NCBI GenBank assembly: GCA_020850535.1
Contig: JADZEM010000042.1
Span: forward strand, 1 to 53,490
Reading direction: 5' to 3'
Length of the DNA: 53,490 nt
From: Chloroflexota bacterium
GTDB lineage: Bacteria > Chloroflexota > UBA6077 > JACCZL01
Of this stretch, positions 14,446 to 23,401 are shown in pieces. The notes under the pieces are model-generated. The model was given only the letters and a program-made list of their open reading frames with translations, made no database searches and had not been told where the DNA came from. The translations under genes and the position numbers were made by a program. Every line of letters begins with the position of its first letter. The first letter of the stretch is position 1.

Positions 14446-17400
14446 GGCTGTGTCACCACCGACTGAAACTCAAGGCCGGCCGGGCTAATGGCCTGCTGCA
14501 GAATGCGAATCTCGACCCGGGTGAGATCCACGCCAGCACCCGCAAGCCGAAGATCTTGGGCGAGTTGGCTCGGTGACTTTGTGATCGGGTCATTCTTCGT
14601 CTGGACAAACTCAAGGACCACCCGATGATTCGGATCTCGCAGATATGCGAGGAGCTGGCCCTGTAAGCGTTCGCGCTTGGTGTCATCGACCAGCGTGCTC
14701 TGCATCCAATGCTTCACCTCGACGAAGACGTTCCTCGTCACGGTGCCACCACCACTCAGGCGCTCGAACATCCGCACCACAAGGTCGGGCGCTCTTGTCG
14801 CCGGCAAGCCTGGCCAATTCGCGGCCTTAGCCTCGACGTCGATCAGGTTGCCGCTCTGAGCATAGACCACCGCGCGGATGCTCTGACTCTCGTAGCCGTT
14901 GAGGCCGTGGTACCATCCTCCCTTGACCAAATCGTGGGCCTTCTTGAGGATCTTGTCCATCCCTTCAAGCGCTGACGCCGATATACCCCAGGCCGCCGCG
15001 TTGCTATACATCTCATTCACGGCTCGCTGGATGCGCTCTAGCGGGCCTTCATTGGGCTGCTGGCCGACGCTCGCAGTGGCGGTACCTGTCAGCGACTGGC
15101 AGACGGGGTCGTTGACTGAGAGGATGGCCGCCCCAGGTCTCGGCACAATCGCGCCAAGGCTCGGGCACATCAGATCGGTCAGTGGCGAGGCCTGACGCCA
15201 GGTGCCAACTTCCTGCGTGGCCCCGCAGACGAGGCGGCTGAGCAGCAGCCGCTGGATGAAGTTGTACGGATCGGGATACCCGACCGGGATGCACGGTGGT
15301 TCGGCGGCCGGATCGAAGATGTCATCATCCTCGCTCTCGTCACCTGCGAACACCGTGTGAATGGTGGGGGACCAGTTGATCGGACCCACGCCGAGGGCGT
15401 TGGTGGCCTGAACCCCGAACCGGTACTCCGCATCGTTGCTGACGTGGAGGCCGAGGCTCGTCGTGGTACCATCGACCTCGGCAAGGTGGGCGGCCGGGAG
15501 CTGGTCAACCTGGTACCAGAGGTCGTACTTGACGACGCCGTCACGCGGGGTCCATGAGATCGTGATCGGGTTCTCACCAGCCTCCACGCTGATCGCTGGT
15601 GGCTGCGGTGCGCCCCGCCCAACGGCGTAGTGCATGGCGACGCGATCGGGCAGCAGCGCGTGGTTGTAGAGGGCGACCTCGTCGATGCCGCCGGCGAACA
15701 GTGGGTCTTGATTCCACTCGCTCTTGCCGATGTACCCGAGACCGCGCACCGTCGTCGGGATCGGTTGGGCCTGGCCCTCCGTCACCTTCTGCCCATCCAC
15801 GTAGAGCGTCGCCCAGCCGCCGCCGGTCACCGTTCCGACCACGTGCCGCCAGGTATTGAGGGTCAGCACTCCGGGTGCGGTCAGGCCGGCACTCGGGATG
15901 GCGAAGACCAGGTTATTGGTGCCGCCATTCCGGAGGAATCCGATTGGCTGGTTGCCGTTGCCGTTGGTGTTGTTGTTCAACATGAACATCCGTGTCCATG
16001 CGCGGACCTCGGTCGGCATGATCCAGGCTTCGAGGGTCAAACCGTTGCTGAAACTGGTCTGGTCCGACGGGAGATCGACGTAGGCTCCCGGCTGGCCAAG
16101 CCCAATGGCGGCGCCGTCACCACCGACAAGCGCACCGTTCTGGCCGACGCCGACTGGCCCGATATACATCGCGTCGTGAGCCAGCGTAGCGTCACGCGCG
16201 ACGGGCACCGTTGCGTCGTCCATGCGCCAGTAGGCAGTCGGTGCGTCGGCGAGCACGGCGTTTGCGTACTCGCTGACCGCTGGCGGCGCTTCCGGTCGGC
16301 CGGCCAGGTAATGGGCCTGCACCTGCGCGGCCGTCAGCCCGTGCCCGTAGATGGCGACCTCATCGATTGTGCCGACGAACGGACCGTCCCACGAGGCCTG
16401 GGCGCTCTTGCCGATGTAGTTGGTGCTTCGCGTCACCGGGCCCGGAATTGGCCCCGTCGCCGTGCTGCTGGCGACCAGGCGCCCGTTGATGTACAGCTTC
16501 ACCGCACCGGTGTCGTCGTGGCTCCCGACGATGTGGACCCAGGTGTTGAGCGGAAGGCCTCCCGGGACCGTGACACTGCCGGTCGGCGTGGAGAAGAAGA
16601 TCTCGTTGGGGCCGCCCCGGCTATACCGTCCGATGGAGATGGTGTCGGTGGCACCGGTCCAGAAGCTCAGGTTTCCGAGGCTGAGGATGCGGTACCACTC
16701 GGTATCTGCCGTCGGATAGACCCAGGCTTCCAGCGCCGCGCCGCCGCTGAAGTCCGCGAACCCGGGCGAGAGCACAATATGCCCACGATTCGTACCCTCA
16801 AATCGCATTGCCGGATCGCTGTCGCCGCCGGCCGCGAGGCCGCCCGGTTGACCCGATGTGACGTCGTTGACGGTCCTCCCCGTGTAGGTGCCGATCGAGT
16901 CCAGGACGGTGACCGGAACACCGGGCGCACCCGCCAATTCGTTCAGGCGAAAGTACGCCATCGGTGCATCGGCAAGCACCAGCCCGGCATAGCCGCCTGA
17001 CGAGAGGCTTGCGCTCTCCTCAAGGTAGAGGATGGTGAGATCGACGACGATCGGGTAGGTGGCCGAGGCCAGAAAGTTCGGATCGAGCTGAAGCGTTGCC
17101 GAGTCCGCGGTCACGGTCAGCGCGACCTTGCCCTGCCGCCCGTTCGTGTCGACGACGGTTGGGGCCTCGATGGCAAGTTGCGGCCGGCCGCGACTGTCAT
17201 GGCCGACGAAGCCGCCCCTATTGTCCGGAGCCAGGTCGAGACCGCGCCGAGTCATCCCAAGTACGATCCGGTCGGCGGCGGGGCGCTTCGCGACGACCAG
17301 GTCTTCCTTGAGTCGGTCGCTGTAGCTTGTCCAGCGGGCAGTCAGGTCACCTGCGCGCGCCACCACCGTGGCACGCTTGGCCGTTCGGATGTCAGTGGGC

Positions 17401-17969
17401 GGTGGCAGCTCAAATTCGAGGGCGACCCCCTGGCGCGGCTTCTGAATGTTGACGGTCGCCGTAGCGCGGCCTGGTTCGAAGAAGTCGACCGCGACGCCGC
17501 CACGCGTCGCCACGTTGTAGGCCGGCGAGCCGCTGTTGCTCCGTTCACCCTCAGCTGGCGTGGCCGCCCGTGGCCGAACCGGCAGTTCGCGCGCGCCGGT
17601 GACTCCCCTGGTTGGCGGCAGAGCTGGTAGTGGCGCGGGCGTCGCGGCGGGCTCCGGTGAAGCACCGGACTGTGGCGCCGCCGTCGGCATCGCAAACGGC
17701 TTGATCGGTTCTGGTGTGCCGACGGGTGGACGCGGATCGGCTGGCCCGAGACGGAAGCCGGCCGCCGTCGTCGACACGGTTCCTGAGCGCGGCGGCGTCG
17801 ACGGGGACGGGGTATTCGTCTGTCGTGGCGTGGCCGTAGGGGTGACCGCGGCGGTCGAGGGGGGCGCCGCTGCCCAGGCCGGTGCCTGGGGTGTCAGCAT
17901 CGTAAGCATCACCAGGGCAATCAAGCCACGCTGGCAACGACGGCGTAACACACCGTAGCGCGGAGACAT
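14442..17969 (-). CDS. Secreted LamG/FN3 protein with C-terminal PD-(D/E)XK-like nuclease domain (putative toxin)
   Basis: The product is about 1175 aa. ATG 17969 has GGAG about nine bases upstream. A signal peptide (RGLIALVMLTMLTPQAPAWA) is followed by a Pro/Thr-rich linker. Residues about 125-320 form a module ending in ASATYPIVVDLTI, typical of the N-terminal part of Rhs-like and other large bacterial surface or toxin proteins. Two LamG-type lectin folds follow (about 325-550 and 560-770), with EAWVYPT and EAWIMPT motifs, then an FN3-like domain (about 775-865). The last 190 residues look like a restriction-endonuclease-fold nuclease: Asp in APDLVV (about 1062), ExK in FVEVKHW (about 1084-1086) and a Q-x-x-x-Y helix in LQGQLLAYL. 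This resembles polymorphic toxins. Toxicity is inferred, not shown. Confidence 0.65.
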   Translation of the reverse strand: MSPRYGVLRRRCQRGLIALVMLTMLTPQAPAWAAAPPSTAAVTPTATPRQTNTPSPSTPPRSGTVSTTAAGFRLGPADPRPPVGTPEPIKPFAMPTAAPQSGASPEPAATPAPLPALPPTRGVTGARELPVRPRAATPAEGERSNSGSPAYNVATRGGVAVDFFEPGRATATVNIQKPRQGVALEFELPPPTDIRTAKRATVVARAGDLTARWTSYSDRLKEDLVVAKRPAADRIVLGMTRRGLDLAPDNRGGFVGHDSRGRPQLAIEAPTVVDTNGRQGKVALTVTADSATLQLDPNFLASATYPIVVDLTILYLEESASLSSGGYAGLVLADAPMAYFRLNELAGAPGVPVTVLDSIGTYTGRTVNDVTSGQPGGLAAGGDSDPAMRFEGTNRGHIVLSPGFADFSGGAALEAWVYPTADTEWYRILSLGNLSFWTGATDTISIGRYSRGGPNEIFFSTPTGSVTVPGGLPLNTWVHIVGSHDDTGAVKLYINGRLVASSTATGPIPGPVTRSTNYIGKSAQASWDGPFVGTIDEVAIYGHGLTAAQVQAHYLAGRPEAPPAVSEYANAVLADAPTAYWRMDDATVPVARDATLAHDAMYIGPVGVGQNGALVGGDGAAIGLGQPGAYVDLPSDQTSFSNGLTLEAWIMPTEVRAWTRMFMLNNNTNGNGNQPIGFLRNGGTNNLVFAIPSAGLTAPGVLTLNTWRHVVGTVTGGGWATLYVDGQKVTEGQAQPIPTTVRGLGYIGKSEWNQDPLFAGGIDEVALYNHALLPDRVAMHYAVGRGAPQPPAISVEAGENPITISWTPRDGVVKYDLWYQVDQLPAAHLAEVDGTTTSLGLHVSNDAEYRFGVQATNALGVGPINWSPTIHTVFAGDESEDDDIFDPAAEPPCIPVGYPDPYNFIQRLLLSRLVCGATQEVGTWRQASPLTDLMCPSLGAIVPRPGAAILSVNDPVCQSLTGTATASVGQQPNEGPLERIQRAVNEMYSNAAAWGISASALEGMDKILKKAHDLVKGGWYHGLNGYESQSIRAVVYAQSGNLIDVEAKAANWPGLPATRAPDLVVRMFERLSGGGTVTRNVFVEVKHWMQSTLVDDTKRERLQGQLLAYLRDPNHRVVLEFVQTKNDPITKSPSQLAQDLRLAGAGVDLTRVEIRILQQAISPAGLEFQSVVTQP

Positions 17970-18118
17970 GCTGCATCTCCAGCATCTGACACTCAATTCC
18001 CGAACGCGACGACACCGGGAACTGACACTTGTCAGAACGGGTGCCTAGAGCGCGCTGAGACGGCGCTACGATGAGAGTCAGCCCGATTGGGTGATGCGGT
18101 GCCCATATACACCACGCT

Positions 18119-18411
18119 GGCACGCTCGCGGTGATCGACATGGCGGCGTTCGGGATCGCCCGCACCTGGAGGATCGGCGGCAGCCCGGACATGGTCCAGG
18201 TCTCCCCGGACGGCCAGCAGATCTGGATCTCGTCGCGGAACCACGGCACCGTCCAGGTCGTGGACAGCAACACCGGGGCGGTGCTCCACCAGCTACGGAC
18301 CGGAGCCGCCCCACACGGCCTGACCTACTTCCCCCAGCCGGGCCGGTTCAGCCTCGGCCACAACGGGGTCTACCGCTGAGACCGGGCTGGCGGGCCGGAG
18401 CTGTCCGACAC
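18119..18411 (+). pseudogene. Duplicated 3' fragment of the YncE-like propeller gene
   Basis: About 290 bases are nearly identical to 13011-13303, covering the last roughly 85 codons of the propeller gene, its stop codon (18377-18379) and the following intergenic bases up to GAGCTGTCCGAC. Most differences are scattered single substitutions. Upstream of 18119 there is no homology to the rest of the gene and no ribosome-binding site, so this is a fragment, not a functional gene. It lies in direct orientation about 5.1 kb from the original, with the putative toxin and immunity genes between them. Confidence 0.85.
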
Positions 18412-19330
18412 CGGTTGCGCCGCCCACCCACGGCGCGGCGTGGCACCGGACTTCGGCCGGGGCAGCCGGGGCCAGGCCGGACGGATATCGTGCTCCGTCA
18501 GGTACGCACCGACGCCAGCGTAGACCCCGCGCTTCCCGGTCACCAGGTCCAGTGGCTCGGCCCGGTCAGGCAGCCCCAGCAGCAGATCGCGCCCGTATTT
18601 CTCAACGTACTCCGGCCCGAACCAGGTCCGCCACCCGACGAGCAGTTCCCGGCGCAGGACCGGGGGTGGCATGTCGATGTCATCATCGCCCACGCCGTAG
18701 ATCAGGCCGATGGACGGCCGCATCCGAGGATAGAGCGCGCGGCCGATCTGCGCCAGAAGGTCGGCGCCCTCCCCAGGGGGATTGCATGTTGATGTCGTCG
18801 TGCCGCCTCGTCGGGGGTTGAAACCCCCGCCTACACTCCTGCAGTCGCTGCGCGACGCTGTAGTCTCACCAGTCCCTGGCCGTTCCCGACGGCCGTCGCG
18901 CAGCGACGGCGTGACTGTAGGCGGGGACTTCAGTCCCCGACCGCCCGTTCCATGATGCTTCGGGTACACCAATGAACATGCAATCGCCCTGGCGCCGCCC
19001 CGGGCAACACGGTCCAGGGGCACACCGGCAGTGTGATAGCTCCAAGACTGGAGGGTCACCCTGACATCCCAGTCCCGAGCACCACCGCGTCGCACGATCC
19101 TCACGTCGGAAAGCACGCCTCGCGATGCCAGCCAGACCGTTCCAAAGACCCAGCGCTCGAAGGCATAGCGCCGATTCGGCCATCCACCGCCGAGCGTCAG
19201 CTTGTGGAGGGTTTGGACGTAGCCCCGCACATCCTCCACGGGTTCTGGCTGGGTCGTGTCGGTGTAGGCGCCGACGCCGGGCCAGAGTCCGAGGTCGGCG
19301 ATGATCGACGGCACGGTGCAGGTGGTGGAC
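18412..19330 (-). pseudogene. Decayed paralog of the putative immunity gene
   Basis: The reading frame aligns with the 376-aa protein at 13315-14445: LGLWPGVGAYTDTTQPEPVE, VGWRTWFGPEYVEKYGRDLL, LVTGKRGVYAGVGAYLTEHD and RPAWPRLPRPKSGATPRRG. It lacks the first roughly 25 codons, has a small internal deletion before LVTGKRG, and loses the last roughly 110 residues. A 220-bp palindromic element sits inside it at about 18773-18992 without breaking the frame. At both ends it abuts fragments of the propeller gene. It is most likely an orphan immunity-gene relic, though an open frame still spans the region. Confidence 0.75.
18773..18992. mobile_element. MITE-like palindromic element, copy B2
   Basis: The ends CCAGGGGGATTGCATGTT (18773-18790) and AACATGCAATCGCCCTGG (18975-18992) are near-perfect inverted repeats. 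Inside are hairpins GGGGGTTGAAACCCCC and GGGGACTTCAGTCCCC and an inner inverted repeat TCGCTGCGCGACG/CGTCGCGCAGCGA. The hexamer GGCGCC occurs just outside both ends (18763-18768 and 18991-18996), a possible target duplication, though it is itself a palindrome. No transposase is encoded, so mobility would need an enzyme in trans. The insertion interrupts a paralog of the immunity-like gene, which gives a clear before/after comparison with the copy at 13315-14445. Confidence 0.75.
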
Positions 19331-19352
19331 AGCAGCAACGGCGTCTACCGGC
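19308..19352 (+). pseudogene. Third, internally deleted fragment of the propeller gene
   Basis: ACGGCACGGTGCAGGTGGTG followed by GACAGCAGCAACGGCGTCTACCGG joins the sequence of the blade at 13136-13160 directly to the last codons at 13250-13269. About 90 bases are missing between them. It lies at the 5' end of the decayed immunity-like gene. This shows that the propeller gene's 3' end has been copied at least twice in this region. Confidence 0.6.
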
Positions 19353-19408
19353 AATCGCACGAAGGTCGGGCGCGGACCGATGCCTCGGTCCGCACCCCGG
19401 GCCGCGGC

Positions 19409-21337
19409 TCAGGCGCGCGGCAGCCAGACCTTCATCGCGTTGACCCCACGATTCGCCCAGGCGTAGTGTGGGATCATCGTCAGCGAGACCGGCGTGCGGG
19501 CCGCCGCGCCGTCCTGCTGGAGCGGCCGGTACAGCAGGCCCTCCCAGGCCGAGCGGTCGATGACGTACCCCGAGCCGTTCACCACCTGGACGCCCTCCAG
19601 CAGGTCCGCCTGCCAGACTGCCTCCAGGGGGGCTGCTGTGTCGATCTGGAGATCGTAGATCGGGGCGGACTGGTCGCACTGCTCCACGCAGTAGACCAGC
19701 GGCCCACGCTCGACGGCCGCGCAGCCGCGCGTCGCCTCGACCCACGGGTGCGCCTCCACCAGACGCGGCGACATCGGCAGCGACAGCTCCACCACGTCGC
19801 CAGCCGCCCAGGCCCGCTCGATGCGCGCGTACCCCTTCGCGTCGGGCGTCACGCTGACGGACTGCCCGTTCACCATGGCCGTCGCGCCCGCCGCCCACGA
19901 CGGAATCCGCAGGCTCAGCGTCCAGGTGCTGCCCGTGGCCGCCGTCACCGACAGCCGGACCGTGCCATCCCACGGATAGTTGGTCTCCATCCGCAAGGCC
20001 GCCGTGCCGCCATCCGCCAGGTCGCCCGCGATCTCCGTCTGGCCGTACTGGTGAATCTGCAGACCGCTGCCGTCCCGTGTCGCCAGGTAGTGCCCGAGCG
20101 AGGCAAACAGCCGCATGACGTTCGGCGGGCAGCAGGCTACCTGATGCCACGGCTTGCGGCTCGGGCCGCCCCGGTGGATGTGCTCCTCCTCGCCGTTGTC
20201 CGCCAGCGGGTTGACGTAGAAGTAGAGCGAGCCGTCCAGCGAGACCCCCGAGAGGACCGCGTTGTAGATCGTCCGCTCGGCCAGATCGGCGAAGCGGCCC
20301 TCACCGGTGATCAGCAGCATCCGCCAGCACCACTGGATGCTGGCGATAGCCGCGCAGGTCTCGCAGTAGGCCAGATCGTTCGGCAGCTCGTACGGCTTCC
20401 CGAACGACTCCGCATGGTGCCGCGCCCCGACGCCGCCCGTCAGGTACAGCTTGCGGGTCACCATGTCCGTGAACTGGCGCTCCAGCGCGTCGAACAGCGC
20501 CTGCTCGCCGGTCTCCAGGTAGACGTCGGCCACGCCAGCCGTCAGGTAGAGCGCCCGCACCGCGTGCCCCTCGACCTCGGACGCCTCGCGCACGGGCACG
20601 CGATCCTGGTAGTAGGCGTGGCTGTTGAAGCGGAAGCTCGGGCCGAGCCACCTGTAGCCGCGCTGATCCAGCAAGAACCCGGCCAGCGCGAGATACCGCC
20701 GCTCGCCGGTCTCACGGTACAGCTCCACCAGCGCCGTCTCGATCTCCGGATGGCCGGGCGTCGCCACGCGCTTGCCGGGGCCGAAGGTCGCGTCGATGTG
20801 GTCCGCGAAGCGCCGCGCCACGTTGAGCAGCCGGTCGCTGCCCGTCGCCCGGTGGTGCGCCACCGCCGCCTGGAACAGGTGCCCGGCACAGTAGAGCTCG
20901 TGGCCGTGCCCGAAGTCGATCCACCGCTTGCCCGGCTCGGCCACCGTGTAAAACGAGTTCAGGTAGCCGTCCGCCTTCTGGGCCGGCTCGATGATGTCGA
21001 TGGCCCGATCGATCAGCGCGGCGATCTCCGCGCTCGGCTCGCGGGACAGCTCGAACGAGGCCGCCTCGATCCACTTGTAGACGTCCGAATCCATGAAGAC
21101 CGGACCACGGTAGCCGCTGCTGGCGTCCTTCGCGGCGAGGCGCAGGTTCTCGAAGTTCCCGGCCTCTTCGAGCTTGCGGAAGCCGTGCGGCAGTGCCGAC
21201 CGCCGGTTCGCCTCCTGCCGCTTCGCCCAGATGCCGCCTGTGAACGTCACGGCGTTGCCGGGCAGCGTGTGCAGGACAGCCTTCGGGCTGGAGCCGACGT
21301 CAATCGGGCCAGAAATGCGCCGAGAGAGCGCAGTCAT
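19409..21337 (-). CDS. GH127 family beta-L-arabinofuranosidase-like glycoside hydrolase
   Basis: The product is 642 aa, the usual length for GH127. The expected zinc and catalytic residues are present: Glu326 and Cys328 in DLAYCETCAA and Cys402-Cys403 in HQVACCPPNVMRL, matching the E/C...CC arrangement of HypBA1, where a cysteine is the nucleophile. GHELYCAGHLFQAAVAHHRA and FYVNPLADNGEEEHIHRGG are further family blocks. No signal peptide is seen, so it should act in the cytoplasm on imported oligosaccharides. It follows two sugar ABC permease genes on the same strand (gap 125 bases with a palindromic repeat), so L-arabinose-containing glycans are the likely substrate. Related substrates occur in GH127. 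Confidence 0.9.
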   Translation of the reverse strand: MTALSRRISGPIDVGSSPKAVLHTLPGNAVTFTGGIWAKRQEANRRSALPHGFRKLEEAGNFENLRLAAKDASSGYRGPVFMDSDVYKWIEAASFELSREPSAEIAALIDRAIDIIEPAQKADGYLNSFYTVAEPGKRWIDFGHGHELYCAGHLFQAAVAHHRATGSDRLLNVARRFADHIDATFGPGKRVATPGHPEIETALVELYRETGERRYLALAGFLLDQRGYRWLGPSFRFNSHAYYQDRVPVREASEVEGHAVRALYLTAGVADVYLETGEQALFDALERQFTDMVTRKLYLTGGVGARHHAESFGKPYELPNDLAYCETCAAIASIQWCWRMLLITGEGRFADLAERTIYNAVLSGVSLDGSLYFYVNPLADNGEEEHIHRGGPSRKPWHQVACCPPNVMRLFASLGHYLATRDGSGLQIHQYGQTEIAGDLADGGTAALRMETNYPWDGTVRLSVTAATGSTWTLSLRIPSWAAGATAMVNGQSVSVTPDAKGYARIERAWAAGDVVELSLPMSPRLVEAHPWVEATRGCAAVERGPLVYCVEQCDQSAPIYDLQIDTAAPLEAVWQADLLEGVQVVNGSGYVIDRSAWEGLLYRPLQQDGAAARTPVSLTMIPHYAWANRGVNAMKVWLPRA

Positions 21338-21385
21338 ACCGGTACCTCCCTGGAATCACATAGCGATCTGGACATGGATAGCTGC

Positions 21386-21438
21386 TCCCCTCGCTCCTCC
21401 CCCTCGCCCCTTGAGGGAGAGGGGCTGGGGGTGAGGGG
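21386..21438. repeat. Palindromic repeat between permease and GH127 genes
   Basis: CCCCTCGCCCC and GGGAGAGGGG form a hairpin inside a longer imperfect inverted repeat (CTCCTCCCCC with GGGGGTGAGGGG). Related GGGAGAGGGG/CCTCACCCCCC blocks occur inside coding sequence at 35657-35705, and CCTCACCCCCC alone at about 40000. It may also slow or end transcription between the two genes. Confidence 0.5.
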
Positions 21439-21462
21439 TGCGTGGTTGGGGCGACGGGCGCG

Positions 21463-22326
21463 CTACCCCTTCACCGCCCCCATCGTCAGCCCCTTCACGA
21501 TGTGCCGCTGCAAGAACAGCGCGACCAGCACCACCGGCAGCATGATCGACATCGCCGCCGAGCTCAGCTCACCCCACCGGATGCCACGGTCCGTCTCGAA
21601 GCCGGCCACCATCACCGGCAGCGTCCTGCTCTCCGGGCCAGCCAGGATCAGCGAGAACAGGAACTCGTTCCAGCCCAGCAGGAAGGCGAAGATCGCCGTC
21701 GTGGCGATGCCCGGGGCCGAGAGCGGGATCACCACCTTGGTCAGGATCTGCCAGCGGTTGCAGCCGTCAACTGCCGCCGCTTCCTCCAGGTCAATCGGCA
21801 GCTCCTTGAGGAACCCGATCATCATCCAGATCCCGAACGGCAGCGCGAACGTCGTGTACGACAGGATCAGCGCCGTCTTGGTGTTGAGCATTTGGATCTG
21901 GGTCAGGATCACGTAGAACGGCAGCACCAGGCTGATCCGCGGGACCATCCGAACCACCAGATAGAACAGCGGCAGGAACAGCGAGCCTCGGTACTTGAAC
22001 CGCGTGAACGAGTACGCCGAGAGGAACCCGAAGACCGTGGCCATCAGGCTCGTGACCGTCGCCACGATCAGCGTGTTCATCAAGTACCGCTGGAAGTCCG
22101 CCGACCCGAACAGCGCGATGTAGTGCTGGAACGTCGGCGGGAACACCCAGACCGGCGGCATCGACGCCACGATGTTCTCCGGCTTGATGCTCGTCAGGAA
22201 CATCCAGGCGATCGGGCCGAGCGCCCAGAACAGCATGAACGCCACCGCCACGGTCTGCCAGACCCGCCGGCCCAGCCGGCGGTTCGTGGCGGGACGGGGC
22301 AGCGCAGCGATATCGACAGTTGCCAT
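21463..22326 (-). CDS. Carbohydrate ABC transporter permease, MalG type
   Basis: The product is 287 aa. It has an N-terminal membrane segment (VAVAFMLFWALGPIAWMFLT), several further hydrophobic helices (VATVTSLMATVFGFLSAYSF, LFLPLFYLVVRMVP) and the EAA loop EEAAAVDGCNRWQILTKVVIPLSAPG, with the conserved G that contacts the ATPase. This matches CUT1 MalG/UgpE-type permeases, which end in a helix such as MSIMLPVVLVALFLQRHIVKGLTMGAVKG. It forms a heterodimer with the permease encoded 22 bases upstream. The partner ATPase and substrate-binding protein genes are not in this cluster. Confidence 0.92.
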   Translation of the reverse strand: MATVDIAALPRPATNRRLGRRVWQTVAVAFMLFWALGPIAWMFLTSIKPENIVASMPPVWVFPPTFQHYIALFGSADFQRYLMNTLIVATVTSLMATVFGFLSAYSFTRFKYRGSLFLPLFYLVVRMVPRISLVLPFYVILTQIQMLNTKTALILSYTTFALPFGIWMMIGFLKELPIDLEEAAAVDGCNRWQILTKVVIPLSAPGIATTAIFAFLLGWNEFLFSLILAGPESRTLPVMVAGFETDRGIRWGELSSAAMSIMLPVVLVALFLQRHIVKGLTMGAVKG

Positions 22327-22348
22327 GCGCCTTCTCCTCCGAAACCGG

Positions 22349-23293
22349 CTAGTCGGCCTGCGAGCGCTGCATGCGGCGCACGAAGAAGATGCTGGCCACG
22401 AACACCACCACGAAGATGATGTAGGACACCGCCGACCCGAGCCCCATGTTGTAGACCCGGAAGCTGTAGCGGTGGGTTGCCAGCGCGATGGTCTCCGTGG
22501 CGTTGCCAGGGCCGCCGCCCGTCATGATGAACAGGATGTCGAACTCACGGACGGCGTCCATGCCGCGAATGATCAGCGCCACCATGATCAGCGGCGTGAG
22601 CAACGGCAGGGTGATCCGCAAGAAGCGCTGCGCCGGTGACGCGCCGTCCACGGCGGCGGCCTCGTACAGCTCGGACGGCAGGGACTGCATGCCGGCCAGG
22701 AAGATCAGGAACATGAACGGCGTGTTTCGCCAGATGTCCACCGCCATCACCGCGAACAGCGCCAGGCTCGGATTGCCCAGCCAGACCGGCTTGCCGAGGC
22801 CGACCATCGAGACGAAGTAGTTGACGATCCCCAGGTCCGGGTGCAGCATGAACCGCCACATGAAGGCGGCCACCGCCGGCGTCATGAAGATCGGCACCAG
22901 CATCGCTGTCCGCACCAGCCCCTGCCCGAACGACAGGTTGTGCACGACCAGCGCGAACACCATCCCCAGCACGAACTGCGCGGCCACCGTCCCGATGGTA
23001 AACACCGCCGTGGTCCGCAGCGCGCTCACGAACGACGAATCCCCGAACGCCTGCACGTAGTTGGCAAACCCGATGAACCGGATGTTGGCCGGGTCCGTCA
23101 GGATGTAGCGGTAGAAGCTGATCCCGAGCGAGTACAGCAGCGGCACCACGATCACCAGCAGCGTGGCGATGAGCGCCGGCAGGATGCACAGGATCTCGAA
23201 CGGGAGCGCCTTGTTGAGACGCGTCAGCAGGGTCGGTCGGTCGCGGGAAAGGGAGCGCGGGGCATCGCTGCCTGCAATGTCGGTGATGCTCAT
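22349..23293 (-). CDS. Carbohydrate ABC transporter permease, MalF type
   Basis: The product is about 314 aa from ATG 23293; the open frame upstream has no family similarity. Membrane helices include ILCILPALIATLLVIVVPLL and FTIGTVAAQFVLGMVFALVV. The EAA loop is ELYEAAAVDGASPAQRFLRI, followed by TLPLLTPLIMVALIIRGMDA, as in CUT1 MalF/UgpA permeases. It is the first gene of the minus-strand unit MalF-MalG-GH127 and is divergent from a LacI-type regulator with a likely operator in between, so the unit is probably induced by an arabinose-containing sugar. Confidence 0.92.
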   Translation of the reverse strand: MSITDIAGSDAPRSLSRDRPTLLTRLNKALPFEILCILPALIATLLVIVVPLLYSLGISFYRYILTDPANIRFIGFANYVQAFGDSSFVSALRTTAVFTIGTVAAQFVLGMVFALVVHNLSFGQGLVRTAMLVPIFMTPAVAAFMWRFMLHPDLGIVNYFVSMVGLGKPVWLGNPSLALFAVMAVDIWRNTPFMFLIFLAGMQSLPSELYEAAAVDGASPAQRFLRITLPLLTPLIMVALIIRGMDAVREFDILFIMTGGGPGNATETIALATHRYSFRVYNMGLGSAVSYIIFVVVFVASIFFVRRMQRSQAD

Positions 23294-23387
23294 GGCCCAC
23301 TTCTTCGTGTGATGGCGGGGAGATGGTCGGACACGCCCGCGTGCCAACCGACGCGGCCCGCCAGGGTCTGACGACGGCAGCCGCGTA

Positions 23388-23401
23388 TCAAATCGGTTTG
23401 A
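23388..23401. promoter_or_regulatory. Likely LacI-family operator
   Basis: TCAAATCGGTTTGA is a near-perfect palindrome with a central CG, the usual form of LacI-family operators. It lies about 95 bases upstream of the permease start and 203 bases upstream of the regulator start, within the 310-base divergent region 23294-23603. No other clear element was seen there. Confidence 0.6.

Noticed and set aside
15630-17000. 456-codon plus-strand open frame opposite the LamG gene
   Set aside because: It is antisense to two recognisable LamG domains and has low-complexity D/R/G-rich composition.
14442-17969. Rhs/YD-repeat toxin
   Set aside because: The N-terminal module resembles that of Rhs proteins, but no YD repeats or core motif are present; LamG and FN3 domains fill the middle.
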